Origin: Datnioides undecimradiatus
Taxonomy: Eukaryota; Chordata; Actinopteri; Lobotiformes; Datnioididae
Length of the DNA: 64,000 nt
NCBI GenBank assembly: GCA_008933995.1
Contig: WARS01000013.1
Location: 1,604,721-1,668,720, forward strand
Reading direction: 5' to 3'
This document shows, one piece after another, positions 18,301 to 34,200 of the stretch (position 1 is the stretch's first letter; every line of letters begins with the position of its first letter). The notes beneath the pieces were generated by a model. It was not told the DNA's origin. It saw only the letters and a list, made by a program, of their open reading frames with translations, and made no database searches. The position numbers were made by a program, and so were the translations under genes.

Positions 18301-20712
18301 AGCACAGTGTACTGACAGCTCTGCCCTTTGCCCTACTGTAACACCCATAATGCCCCATCACCAGTCCCTGAATTAGAGATGAATGATAAGGGTAATATCA
18401 GATATTATGATGCTATTACCCAAACATCTCAACGTCCATGTTGTTACTATACTTTAGGGTTGACTGTTGATGCCACAATGTATTTACATGATACTCAAAA
18501 TCTAGGACAACATGTCACCATGTCAATATAATATGGTCTTATCCCTGAACCCTTTCCTGTGTGACATCATCTGGAGACATGTGACAGGGGACGCAGACCC
18601 GTGTCCCTTTAAGGAAACGCAGCCTGCCTTTCTGCCATGATCCCCTGTGAGGATCCGATCTCAGGCTCCAATTACTTTACAGTTCAGACCAAAGCCAAAG
18701 CCCTGCTCTCTCACTAACCAGCCCTGGACGTCTTTACGGTCTCTGAACACACGGGAAGCTTTAACCGAATCCTCTGGTGTGAACCATCAGGTTTGCCTTT
18801 ATTACTCTGAGCAGCTTTGAAAAGATGCTCCGAACTGCACATTCAGACGTGAAGAGACCCCGCAGGGGGGGTGCGGCGCATAAGTTTCAAACCGATGGAA
18901 GTTATTTGTGGCAGTCCCCTGATGAGCGGAGATAAAATGAACATTTTAATTGCGCTGATCCGAACAAACCCAGACACAGATGGGGAAGGCTGCGGATGTC
19001 TGAGGCCATATTCTTGGTTAATAGAAAAGAAGAAGTTAGTCTAATTGCTTTCGGTCAGCTGACGTCAGGCGGGGCTTGTGAACACCAGATGTGACATGCC
19101 CGGCTCGTGAGTACAAATGGAAATTAGAAGCAAACAGTGGTGCCTGTGGCCCCTGGGGATAACATGCTCCAATCTATAATTATTAATGCAGGAAAAGGGA
19201 AAAGAGGGCGACGTGGGGTTTGGTCTCATTAATTACATTAGCGACGGCGCCTCGTCCGTCGTTGCTCCCACAACACCAGCAAATCAAATGAGCGTCCGCC
19301 ATTTGTGACACGAATTAATCCAATTGGGCACCCACTCAAATGAGAGACACCCAAATCCACCCGCGCCTCCACCTCCCTACGTGACCCTCGGCTGCGATGC
19401 CTCCGTGAAACACAACCCTGGAGTTTCGGGGAAGCTACGCGAACACGAGACTGACGCTCCAGACTAAATAAACCACCGCTTGTGGTTGAGTGACCCTCAA
19501 AAACTGATGCGCCGCTGTCTTCACCTGCAGAAAAAACGCCTTTCACAACAAAGATGCTCACTTTCTATCCCTCAGTCACTACCCCCTGCATCCGACTCAC
19601 CCCCCTCCTGTAGCAGAGCTGTGTTTGTTTGTTTGTTTGTTTTGTTTACGCTGTGCTATCGCAGGTCGATGGGGTTGATGATCGGAGATGAAACGATATG
19701 ATTTCCTCATGCAAAGCGTGTAGGAGGCGGAGTGTTTCCACTCGGCTTGTTGGCAGCAGAGAACTGCTCGGCGAGAGCAAACATTCATTCCACCATCGTT
19801 CTGAGTAAACTAATGGTTTGAACTCTAAATGTCACGGAGTAATTAAAAAGCTGCTGTCAGATTGCCCGTTTTGTCCAGCTTAGATTGTAAAATCTCTTTA
19901 AATGCGCAAACAGAAAACACCATATCCTCATGTTTCATCAACTGGAGCCACTTCTCTTGGTGAATCATCTGGTCCTTTCAGCACCAGTGAGGATCAGTTT
20001 GGATACACTTAATGCAATTACTCTGCATAATGTAAAGCGTGTTTGATCGGGCTGACAATCTACAGCATATATGAAGTGGAAAATTACACTTTTGCCTGTT
20101 GTCAGGAATACAGACAAGGAGGACTCCAGCAAGTGTTACCAAGTTGGGAGACTTGTAAGACGGATCAGTCAGCAGGCTGAGACCCTCCTGAGTCCTGATC
20201 GTTAGTCCCGAATCACCCAGCTCAGTGTTATCTTTTATTAGACTTGTTCAAGTCAGATGAACTTTAATTTTCATGCAAAAGAGTGGATTGGCCCTTTAAG
20301 ACAAGTTGGGACAATACAATGTTTTAGAACAAACTGACTTTTAAGAGTTTTAACATTTTGCCAGTTTAAAGCAGGCGTCAAAGTTTTGCTATAGATGATA
20401 TTTGACTTAATACACACAGTCCTATACAGAGTCTTCCAGTACAGATGCACAGCTGTCTGTTCTATGTAGTCCATCAGTGATCAGACCGAGTTCAGAACCG
20501 TGGACAGAGCTCACTCACAGATCGGAGTCTATGTTCAGATGGAGGTCAGCACATCACAGCAGCCCTGACCTGATCCACCAGCTGCTCTCCGATGGTGAAT
20601 CAAAGAGATGTGTTGGTCTGGAGGAAGCCCAGGCTCTCCCCTGAGACGAGCTTCTGTTTTTTTCTACTTTAAAGCTCCCTCCCTGCCCTGTGCTGCAGCC
20701 AGCACAGGCTGG

Positions 20713-20738
20713 AGCCGCCGCCGCCGCCGCTGCTGCTG
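20713..20738. repeat. GCC/CTG trinucleotide run
   Basis: Short run of GCC units followed by CTG units. On the minus strand it gives a poly-alanine ORF with no other protein features, so it is not called as coding. Confidence 0.85.
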
Positions 20739-21771
20739 AGTACACTGCGTGTTCTGCACAGCAACTCCAGCAAAAATGCTCTTTAATGCATTTTCCCATG
20801 TCAAACTGTAAACATGATATGGCGACACATCCTGCCTCGTTTTGATCAAATGCGCGACATGAAGCAGGTGCGCAGTCTGATCGTGGTTCAAGTTAACACT
20901 AGAGCACTTCAGCACAAAACTGCAGGTTTTATGACGCAAACCGAGAGGCGATGACAGACTTTTCATCTCAAAATCATTCACTTTTAATTCTATATCCGTT
21001 AATTTAGTCTGGGGAAGACCATCACATCACACCACTGAGAAATGCCGGCTCTCACAGGGAACAGATGTAACGGTTCACCAGTACTGACTATAAATGAATC
21101 CAGTCTATCAGCAACAAACCTGAGCGAGATGTTGAACACATAATCGGCTATAAAACATGAAGCATAACATACCGGACGGAAACTATAATCCAGCTTCTCT
21201 GATTATCTTTAAACTGGAATCATTGTCTTCATCAGCGGGGGCCGCCTCTGTTGTATCGCTGGTAGATGTACCGCTGAATGGAGCCGCCAGATGGGGGATG
21301 GTCCGTGAGTTTCAGTCAAGGTAGCGTTAATTAACTGTTAGACTTCCGGGAGGCTCTTTCAAAATAAACGTTTTGCGAGCGGACGACGAGCGGAAACGCA
21401 GAAACGCGGGAAGGGAATTAATAAAATGAATGTAAATATTACAGTGCGATCACCATGTACTGCTAACCAGAGAAACCTTTCAAAATGAAGTTACGGAGGT
21501 TTCAAAACAAATAAACCAATAATTAAACACTGTAGGAAAACATATTTAACATAGGGACACAGAAAAATAAATACAAAAGTAAAAGCAAAAAATAAGGTAA
21601 ATGTACAGAATAGAGTAGGATAATTAAAACATACAATTATGATAGGTTTTAAATAGACAATAATAATAATAATAATATAAAGGCCTTGTTTTGTGCACAG
21701 CCAAATCAAGAACACTATAAGCACAGTGTTATAGGCCTTCAGTAGTTAATAAGCTGGTATTCTCCTCCACA

Positions 21772-21785
21772 CCAGCAGGGGGCGG
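21772..21785 (+). promoter_or_regulatory. CTCF-like core motif upstream of rps10
   Basis: CCAGCAGGGGGCGG fits the degenerate CTCF core CCASYAGRKGGCRS at every position. It lies about 65 bases upstream of the probable rps10 first exon, between the divergent rps10 and pacsin1 genes. Binding is inferred from sequence only. Confidence 0.45.
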
Positions 21786-21837
21786 GACAGCTGCACCAGG
21801 CCCGAGCAGAGGGGATAAACCTTCCGGATCAACGACA

Positions 21838-21876
21838 GTCGTTCCTTCCGGCTCCGGTCTCATATCAAGTGGAAAG
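21838..21876 (+). promoter_or_regulatory. rps10: Probable rps10 transcription start and non-coding exon 1
   Basis: A pyrimidine-rich start (GTTCCTTCCGGCTCCGG) resembling the 5' TOP element of ribosomal protein mRNAs is followed by CAAGTGGAAAG and a GTAAAG donor at 21877. Splicing to the acceptor at 22337 would place AAG directly before the start ATG, a good Kozak context with A at -3. The exact start site is inferred. Confidence 0.5.
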
Positions 21877-22262
21877 GTAAAGACAGACCCGGCGATGAAA
21901 TCTAAATATATCTTTAACATCTCATGTTCGAATAAACAATTTTGTTTAGTGCTCGGTTGTTGTTAATGTCACAATAAAGTAGGTGAACGTATTTTAGCGT
22001 TAAACACTTACCAACCGCGGATGTTGGCCATTAAAGTGGGGAAGTAAGCCCGGCTCTGATGCTCACGGACGACTGCCATTTTTCTCTGTTAACGCGGGCC
22101 GTCCTCGTCAAAATTAATGTTCATAACACAGTGATTGCTGATGTGAACATTTAAAAACAATCTTCCTTTATTGGTTGTATAACACTTTAGATAATGTGCG
22201 ACCCTCTGTTTTGAGTTTTATCTGGAAATGTGTAGCCAGTTGCTAGCAGGCTAGCTACGTAG

Positions 22263-25142
<2,880 letters not shown>

Positions 25143-25164
25143 ATTTCCCACGCTCTTTCTGTAC

Positions 25165-25170
25165 AATAAA
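25165..25170 (+). terminator. rps10: rps10 polyadenylation signal
   Basis: AATAAA 22 bases after the stop codon, giving the very short 3' UTR usual for ribosomal protein genes. Confidence 0.85.
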
Positions 25171-25199
25171 GAAAATCAAAATAACCAACCAGCCTGTCC

Positions 25200-26680
25200 G
25201 TCTTACTACGCCTTTATTAATGGGGAACTAAGGATTTATCGTGTGACGCCGAGGGGTTATCCAGCAGGTCTAGTAAGTACATGTGTAAGATGACGGTGGC
25301 CAGGTGCATACAACAGGAAATAACGACCAATCAGTGAGACTTCATGTGAAATGCCGTCGTTCTTTGATCATGAGTTGGTAATGGAGGATGAGTGCATGTG
25401 GTTACAAGCATTTGTCCAATCAGAGTGAGTACAGGATCCCATGAGTCACTTAAATGTCCCGGTGAGCCAGTTTGCGCATCAGCACAACACGGAAACTGAA
25501 GCAGTCTTAATTAACGTTTCCCTTTAATACCTGTCCCCATTGGACTGTGACATGTCACGATGTCTCCTCTGGGACAAAGGCCTTATTTGGCTCCGAGTTG
25601 TGTTTATGCTGTGGTTGAGAGCATAGTGGGACACGAGTTAAGACTGAGGCCACTTACAGAACCAACACCCCCTCTGGTACACACAGCTTTGTCACACAGA
25701 GTGGGATGATTCACGCTAATAACCATTTTAATTAGCATGTAGCTACAGTGACTCTGTAATTTCCAGCATAGTGCCACCCAACCTCTGGGCAGGCGGTTAG
25801 CAAGCGGGCAAAGTGAAAACACCTGAGTGTGTGCAAGGCTACATGTGTCGAATTCAAAACCATCAGTTACACATTTCCATGCTGCATATCAGTGCATTAA
25901 AAGTGCATTTGTGATGTAAAGTATTTACCCACAATGCAGTTCATAAAGGAAGTGAAGTCACATGCAGTTTATAAATGCATACAGACCTAGTTTGATAAAA
26001 TGTTGTGTATACTAGTCTTGATGGTCCAGTTTTGGCATTGCTATAAAAAACATTTAACAGCTTAGTACTGACGAGTAATGATCCAGCACATCACTACTCA
26101 GCATTTTCTTTGCACAAGTTGAACCGCAGCTTTGGAGTTTAACCGCCAATTAAAACTTCACAAAGACAAAAAAAATGTAATGCTATTATTTTCTGACCTG
26201 CTTCTGGAGCTGCCTCACCACCATCCACAATTTAAACTCTTTGCAGCTGTGTGCAACTCTTCCATTTCCTGTGTGCGTTGCACTGTGGAAGGACTGTGCA
26301 GCAAGGGCGCAATCAAAGATCCGAGCTTTTGAGTGCGCTTGAGGACTTGATGGTACTAATGAGACAGCTCCAGAGTATGTGGTATTATGACATAGAAGTG
26401 TAAGTGCCCAACAGTTAACTCTTTTATTCAGTGCACATGAACCATACACATATTGTATACCATTAGTGCAGTATAGAATGGGAACACAGCAACAGGAGTT
26501 ATATAAAACTGTGGACTTCATTGAAATCTCAGGTCAGATGGTTTAGAATATAAATCTATATGTAATCTTCAAATCAATCCTCTTAGCTGCATAGTAGGGG
26601 AGTATTAGTCAATGTAATAAGCACCGTGCGCACGAACAATCCAAAGTCTCACTGCCATGAACACAAACAATGACGCGGGC
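25200..26680. other. Gap between the 3' ends of rps10 and nudt3
   Basis: About 1.5 kb with no recognisable gene. The two genes converge here. TTTATT at 25212-25217 and near 26423 could act as alternative minus-strand polyadenylation signals. Confidence 0.6.
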
Positions 26681-26700
26681 CTGAATGTGAAATACTGGTG

Positions 26701-26706
26701 TTTATT
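26701..26706 (-). terminator. Candidate nudt3 polyadenylation signal
   Basis: Minus-strand AATAAA followed, about 40-60 bases downstream, by a GT-rich stretch (TTGTTTGTGTTC), as expected at a cleavage site. A second AATAAA lies at 26751-26756. If used, it gives nudt3 a 3' UTR of about 4.4 kb. Inferred. Confidence 0.4.
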
Positions 26707-28879
26707 TGTTGGCACATTTATATTACAATCTTCAGTCTTCTCGCACTGGTTTTATTCCACAGTCCCAAATGACAAAAGAGAGGAAAAGAAAATTCCAGTG
26801 ACACATTTACCTTGGAGAACACATGTACAGGTATGTAACTTCAAGGCTGAGGTCAACGGCTAGAAGTGCACACGTTTAGTTTGTTATTCAGTTGCAAGTA
26901 TGCGGGGCAATCTTTAAACAGCCTGTTCAATTGTTTTTTTTATTCAGTAATCATTGAAGTCATCAGGTTATGAGAATAGAGTCCTGACCTTCACACCAAG
27001 AGAAACCGAATGTTACAATCCTCAGCTGCAAAGTGATGTGCTTTTATTATTACTTTGGCCACAAGATGGGGCAATACCTATTTAAACCATCACCTTTGGT
27101 AAATTAAAGGGAGTGACTTTCTCTGAAGCTCTGACTGCTTTCTAGAGAGTTCCTCCGGGTTTTTCCAAGCGTCACTGTGATAAACAAACAAGCCAATTGT
27201 GACAGCGCAGCTCTCTGTGCAGAGGGGGGTGTAGACATGTTTGCTTCATCCTCACTCCACAGTAGAGGCATGCTATGCAGGATTTGCTGGTTGCTGGTGG
27301 CAAGCACCACTTTTAAATTCAGCAAGCTGGAGAGCGGATGAAAAGACGGAGCAGTGAATCATCAGTTTCTAATAATTTACACGCCAACACCTTCACAACG
27401 CAATGTGGGAAGATGCTGGACTTGTGTGTGAATGTAGCCAAAGTGCAAGCTTCATCGTGTGTGCTGAGGCCTCTGTCTGCCACGCCTCTGTTTGTAGCTC
27501 AGCTGCGCCCTCAGTCCAACAGACCTGCAGCTCTATACCTCTGTGATAGACAGAGACGGTGATGTAACCTGGTCAAGTGCTGACCTCACACTCGCCGTGC
27601 TGTTATTGGTTGGGGGCTAAACACCCACAGGCTACAAGGTGACAGAAATGTTTCGAACACAGAAAAATAAGTTAATACAGACAGCGGGCGAAAGCTCCAC
27701 ACAATGGCTTTTTGTTTTTCTTTCCTGCACAGCAAGCCTTCAGCCCACGTGTGTTTGTGAAGATGTGTACTTCATACATTACGTCCTGAACTCAGTTTCT
27801 GACAGGAACTTTCAAGTGAGAAGGGCGTAGTTAAAGGAAACTGACACTCATCCTTGTTGACTGAAGCCAAAGTGCGTCCTGTGGCTGTAAGGGGGCTGTG
27901 TTAGCTATATACACGACATTAGCTTGTCAATATCACAACAGGTTAAAGAACAAAACAAAAAATATGGATCAAGAACAAGTGGTCATTAATTATTAAGTCA
28001 CTGGCTGTTACTTGTGGAAATCCTCCTCACATTCATTTTGACAGTACCTGTCACTCGCGTCAAACCACCAGGAGCGAATGAAACCATCGCCAATTACTCT
28101 GGAATAGGTTTTAGATCTTTATAGTCATATACAGGCTCATCCCCTTAACATCCGACTGCACATCTCAAAGAAGACTAAAAGTTCCCATCAACAGGAAATC
28201 TCGTGTGAAGTGCCGCGTCAGGCGTCGTAAAGCAAGACTTTGGCCGCCACACCTTTCTGATGCACGGCGATAAAACCTGGTCAAAGTCTCAGACTGTTGT
28301 GAAGGAGACTTTGGCCTGACGTATACTGTCATTCAGGGATTACACAGGCCACTAATGCAATTCTAAAGAGTCGATGGCACAGATGTGCCCCCCCCCCCGA
28401 AGCAATTAATGAGAGAAAAGCCCATGAATAAGGACAACCGTCACAACTAGACAACCCCAGCTGTCACTGTACAGCCTTCTTTTCTCGGTCAGCTCTCGTT
28501 CCACTAGTTTGTAACTTCGGTGAAATTTCCCATCAAGGCTCTTTCCCCGATCTGTTTCAGGTCAGGTGACGGATGATACTGGGGTTTTCTGTTCCAACTC
28601 AACGTTTAAACAAAGTTAAATATGTCTGCCACAGCACTGGACTATAAACTTTGAGCCCCCTGTTAACGTAAAACCATTTTAACTTAAACTACAGCTCCCA
28701 CAAGTCTTAGCCATTGGTGCATGAGTCCAATCAGTCGACTATTTATAAACTATACTTTAACTTTAAAGATGATATTCTAACAACGATGCATGACAGGGGT
28801 CAATCGTAGTTGTGAAAACAGAATTGGCAACAGATGAACCGTTTTTCTCAGCTTGGCGGAGCCAGTTAGCATCAGTCAG

Positions 28880-28990
28880 CTCGTTTTACTCTCAGTAAGA
28901 CCAATCGCTGATGATCAAGAAGAAGCTATAAGAGACTTCCCTCAGGAACTGGTGGAGACCAAAACAGAGCTGAAAGAGACTTGACTTCAA
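28880..28990 (-). repeat. Dispersed teleost repeat (CTCCACCAGCTCCTGAGGGA family)
   Basis: Reading on the minus strand: CAAGTCTCTTTCAGCTCTG, then TTTTGGTCTCCACCAG and TTCCTGAGGGA. The same core recurs at about 50.2 kb and, more diverged, at 52.95 kb on the plus strand. Confidence 0.7.
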
Positions 28991-30778
28991 ATGTAAACAA
29001 ACAACGCTAAACAAATACCAACATCACTCCGTGTTTGCAACATGTCCAAATAGTCAAGCAGCCAACTATTTAAACAAAATGTGATATCAGTGTTGTGTTT
29101 ACAGCTCGTGGACAAAAAGTTCCTGAAGGTTTAAATATGGACAGAAAACCACAGCATCGGGTTTCATTTTTAGTGGGAGAGCAGTGAAAGAAGCCCTCTA
29201 TGGGAAAATCCACAGAGTGGGGACGGCGGAGCAGCTGCTGGCCTGAACAGTCTAAAAGGCTCGGCTCTGCTTCTGAACCGAGCAGTGGTTGGGGAAGTCG
29301 GACTGCAGTCGTATTTCATTTTTAAGTTTGGCCAAAAAACAGTAATCCCTTACTGTTCCGCGTTTGTTGTGGTCTATAATACAGATAGGCTCTTCGCTGT
29401 CACCTCCAACCACATTCCTTGTTCCTCAGCCTCAGATGTACTGTATGCTATCGCAGGAGAGCGTTCCCCACAGCCCCAGAGCCAACGCCACGAATTCAAT
29501 CAGTTCTTCCAGCCTCAGTTGAAATGACATGTACAACTCACAGATGTGTAAGAGGTGTGTTTGTCATTTGTACTCTCACCTTTGATCTATACAGAAATAA
29601 ACAATTTACAATAAAAACCTCTAACATGCTATCTACAGCGCCTCCAGTTTCACAGTATTGAGCCAGCTGCCTCGGGCCACACTGAGGCCACGTGACGCAG
29701 CTCGGCTAAAGAGACTTTTGCCAGACGTTAGAGAAAAACAAAACAAAAAAAAAAAAACTAGTATCCAAAAGCATTTTACACGTTATAAACGAGGTCTCAA
29801 ACTGTACAAGGCTTGTTTGTTCTGCATCTTGCCAAAGACAGCATTATAGATTCCATTACTTTCAATGTCAAGCAGGTGTTTTGAGTGTTTTTGGGGATGC
29901 AGATTAAATACTAAAGGAAGGGTTTTAATAAAAAAAAAAAAAAATCATGACCATAATGAAAAGTGCCCACTAAAGTCACCTGTGCTATGTTACGAACACA
30001 ATGTAAACAATTGCTTTTAACCAAACTGAATGTGAGGAGTAAAATATGGAAATGGGTTTTAATAACTTAAGTGATATGTGTTGAATTTTGAAATTACAAG
30101 TTCATGGTTTTGAAATCTACTACTTCTACCCTCTCAGTATGCGGAGGAAGACTTTGTAGTCAGTCACGAGAAAGCGTTTTAAAAAAGAAAACAAAAGGAG
30201 GGATTAAAAGGAGGTAAAGACACTGAGGAAGAAGGTGGTTCATTTTACATTGTACGCTGACATTCTTCCACTCCCCTCACAGTAGAGGTGCTCTGAGAGT
30301 GAGACGTGTAGTGCTTGGCTAGCTTCCCAAATGAGAGAGAAACACACTTGACACTTGAAATTGAAAGACTAGCGTGGGGCCGTATCCTTCTTAAAGACAT
30401 CGATAACCACGATAAGGACCAAAATGAGGAGAATCCAGAGACCATTACCACAAGTCTGTTGCACAGTCGGCATCAGGTCACTCGAGCGAGTGAGACACAA
30501 CAAAACAGTGCTCATGCAAGACAAGTCACTTCCCACAACTCTGATCATTCAGATACAGACGACGCTTCTTACCCTTGTAACGGGGAGAGGGGTACACTAA
30601 TGGGCACATTCATTCATAGGAAAATAAAAGAAAAATGGAGGAAAACATTAAAAAGACCACCAAAAGCCTTCAGCTTAAGCACTAAGTATACACTTTTACA
30701 TTACAACAGTAAAAAGTAGTTCTTGCATTCAATAAACACCACGCTAAGGGTGCGTTAAGGAAAGAGAATGAGGGGAGC

Positions 30779-30790
30779 GGGGGGGGGGGG
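30779..30790. repeat. G homopolymer
   Basis: Twelve consecutive G within the probable nudt3 3' UTR. Confidence 0.9.
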
Positions 30791-31071
30791 CATTTCATGC
30801 AGTTGTCAGTAAAAATAAAAAAAGAGGGGGTCGAAAATTACATTTACATTTACAAAGTGTTTCAGACTATTCACCCAACACTTGTCATCAAGTCTGTGCC
30901 ACTGTTCTGGCACAAAGGAGTTGGCAAGGCAAACCATGTTATTGAGACAAAAGAACGAAAGAAAGGAAGAGTAGAGTAGAGTAGAGAAGAGAAGAAGAGA
31001 AATTTACATGACACAAGTAAGAGCGCAAGTGGTGGCAAAAGCTCCTGGGGGTGTCAGAGTTATGGTTTTAG

Positions 31072-31268
31072 TTATCTGATACCCGAGACAGAGCTCTGAT
31101 TGATGCTGTAGGTAGGGGAGAGGTCCCCACCTATCGTGGCCACCAAAGGTGTTCCGTTACTGGTCAGACAACTCTCCTGCAGAGCCTCGAAGTAGGTGGC
31201 CTGCACAGGCTTGTGACACTGCAACACTTGTATGGCATCGTCTATTTTAAACCATTCCCTTTTTCTCC
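31072..31268 (-). CDS. nudt3: nudt3 exon 5, codons 114-178 and stop
   Basis: Acceptor GTCAACAG. Encodes RKREWFKIDDAIQVLQCHKP, then VQATYFEAL, and a variable tail ending SVSGIR with TAA at 31072-31074. The tail is slightly longer than in human. Confidence 0.95.
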
Positions 31269-34200
31269 CTGTTGACAGAACAAGACACCATTGTGGAGCA
31301 GGTTAGGACATGCGAGAGACAAAACACAATCATCAGTGACAAAAAAACTGCACATTATGAGAATAGGTTTGGACTCATTATCAGTACTGTACACTTCATT
31401 AAAGAGGAAATCAATAGGGCAGAAACAAAGCTGCTGTTATGATCTTCCTTACAGCAGAACCCCTGAACTGTAACATGGCTCAGGCCCGGGAGAGACAGCA
31501 TGTGACTGCCTCAGAACTTTGAACGTATGATCCCCACTTCGACAAGTAAACAAATGCAGTGCTTTACCAATGTTGACCGAGTCCTCCCAGTCCTCCAGCA
31601 CCTCCGTTACAATAAGGACATAGACGTAGGTTCTGTGTTTCCTCTCTTGGTTCTGTGGGAGGAAAAAGAAAATTATATTTTCTTTTCGCGTTCACAAACA
31701 TTCAGCACAGGATGTTGATATTTGAAGACTTAAAAAAGAAAGTCTACAGCAAACAAACGTTACCTCAAATACTCCAACTAAGCGACCTAAAGTCCCCTTC
31801 ACACCGGCCTGTAAAATAGAGCAAAGTGAGTAAAATGGTGAGCAAACACAGACCACAGGGTGCAGTTAGAACCGACAGCTAAGGACTTTTGTTACATGAA
31901 GAGGCAGAGAAAGAAAACACAAAAAGTCTTTTTACCTCCTACTGGTTTGAGGTACTGATCTGCAAAAACACTTGTTTTTTATTTAGTCGAAAACAATAAG
32001 CCATATTATGCACGGACTGATTCTCGCTTTATTTCTTTCACACATCAGTGAAATGAGATTTAATTAAGGCAGCGGTGACAAACTGAGCCCTGGAAAAAGA
32101 CATTTATGGTCACACAGAACGAGTTAGAAAAAGGGGTTTGGAACTGTCAGAACCAAACATAACCGAAATCACATGTGGCTTTTCAGTATAAATTATATTT
32201 GGACTATATTTTGTATATTCATTTTTTTTATTATAAAACATAGCATATTGAAAAATCAGCTGGCAAATTTGAGAAAATAGAAGAAGACTTCAGAGAAGAC
32301 TTCGAGAACTTCTCAGTTACCAGCGTCTTTTTGATTCAATGAATTAATCGCCCACTTTACCGCTCTGAGTTGTTGTTACAGCTGCTAAATAAATGTAGCC
32401 ATCAGCGATCACTTACTGTCACATAGTGATGGCTTCTTTACAAGATGTTTTGAGTATCATAAAAGATCAGAAAAAGGTCAGAAACAAACAACAGAATAGC
32501 CGCTTCACTGACAGCTGCCGTCGCTCGCGATGCCAAAAGCCATGCAAATGTCACAACCTTTCCTACAGGAGGGCAACCTGAACATTTCTCACTTCTGGTT
32601 ACCTTTAAACAGATTCTACAGACAAAAACAATCTCCAAAGACGATCTTTACTCCCAGAGGTGAATAGTAGGTCAGGTTTAGATGCAGAGCCAGATCACTT
32701 GCTGACATCTTTGCAGCTTCTTCTTCAGGTTCCAGTTTCAGTCTATAAATAAAATGTTGACTGCACGCACTGTACCGTGGACTCAGTGCTGGACTCTTCA
32801 GGCCTTAAGCAAGATCATATGTAAAAGAACAGGCCCACCACTAGAAACCCCAAAGACATGCCAGGGATTAGTTATAGGCCAAAAGTCAACCTGTATGTTT
32901 TTATGAGATGGAAAATGTCTCCCAACTCGAGCATTCATGTAACTGAATACTACTGGCCATCGTTTTGGAAGATGATGTACAGCAGAGAGTCTGAATTACA
33001 ACTTATGCAATACTGTCCTGTGTCTTCTTGGTGCAGGGTCAGGGCAATTACCCACCGAGCATAAGCCGAGGTTGTCAACAGTCAGATAGACAAAGGAAGC
33101 CTCTGTAACCTTTGGCCTGCTCCCGAGTGATGTGTCTTCACCATCATCCCTGGCAAGACTCCAAACCAATAAACATAAGCAATCAGCGCTCATATGGTCA
33201 TCTGAATAAGCTCGCCAGGATTAGGATATGTCCTGTTACACCACCGTCCAGTAAGAGGCTTAGGAATCCACAGGACGTGGTGATGTATTGAGTACCACTC
33301 AAAGTCACCATCACCACGTCACCACCAAGTTTCTCAGTGCGGCCTTTCAAGACTTTCAACAAACCTCAGTAGTGATCTGACATTGCGTTTGACCCGGTGG
33401 AAATGTGTTGGCAAGCCACAGTGTCCTACAACCGCTAAAGCCACCAAACAGCAGGAGCCAGGATAAGGGATGATATCAGCATCCATCAGCGTGATGGATC
33501 ACACACAGAGAATAGGCTTTAAATGGTCAATGACCCGCCAGGAGCCGACAACCGGGGGCGATTCAGAGACTTCAGAGCTCTGTCGCCACTGCTGATCGAA
33601 ATGCCCAAACGGTGAGCAGCATGTACCTGATTTAATGGACTGACGTAGGCGGCATAAGCAGGACATTGATTTCCAATGAGCTTCAGAACTGTTTACTAAT
33701 TGCTACCCATCCTCTTCAACACACAAAACTAAAAAAATAAATAAATAAAAAAAAAACCCTCAAAAAAACAAAAAGCAAAAAAAAGACACATTTTGCCCTT
33801 CAACATACCAAGATTGAAAGATGATTGGTTTTTTTTGTTAAGTTGACAAATTCATGGGATTGGATAAGACTGCAATGCAACCGCTGGGCAGCCAGTATTC
33901 AATCTCAGTGCGTCCTCCTTTGACACCTAAACACTGCTTTGTAACATGATGCTATGATACAGCTTACATGTTGCTAGGCTCTCTCTCTCTCTCTGTCCGT
34001 GCAAACAGGATGACTGCACTGACGAAATGGGTTTTGAGAGCAAGGTATTAGGCCCAGTGTTAAATACAGACATGATTTAATAGAAATGAAACACAATACA
34101 TCTTATGTGTTGCGCTGCAAATGGAAATCCATTCTCAGAACAATATTCCTGGCTATGAACTAAGTCTAGGAAGGCATGTTTCACATTCATGTTTGTATAC

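Larger units (their letters stand above)
8951..21770. other. Intergenic region between pacsin1 and rps10
   Basis: About 12.8 kb without a recognisable gene. It holds two old dispersed repeats (10375-10580 and 15225-15365), a short GT run at 9041-9055, a GCC/CTG triplet run at 20713-20738 and many chance ORFs. Some homeobox-site-rich stretches, such as 19020-19260, could be enhancers of pacsin1, but nothing in a single sequence proves this. Confidence 0.6.
26685..31071 (-). other. nudt3: Probable long 3' UTR of nudt3
   Basis: No intron or other gene is evident between the nudt3 stop codon and the candidate polyadenylation signal. The stretch carries a dispersed repeat at 28880-28990, an A-run near 29740 and a G-run at 30779-30790. 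An open frame of 134 codons at 30315-30719 on the plus strand has no resemblance to a known family. Confidence 0.5.

Noticed and set aside
20554-20799. Poly-alanine ORF on the minus strand
   Set aside because: Arises from a GCC/CTG triplet run without other protein features.
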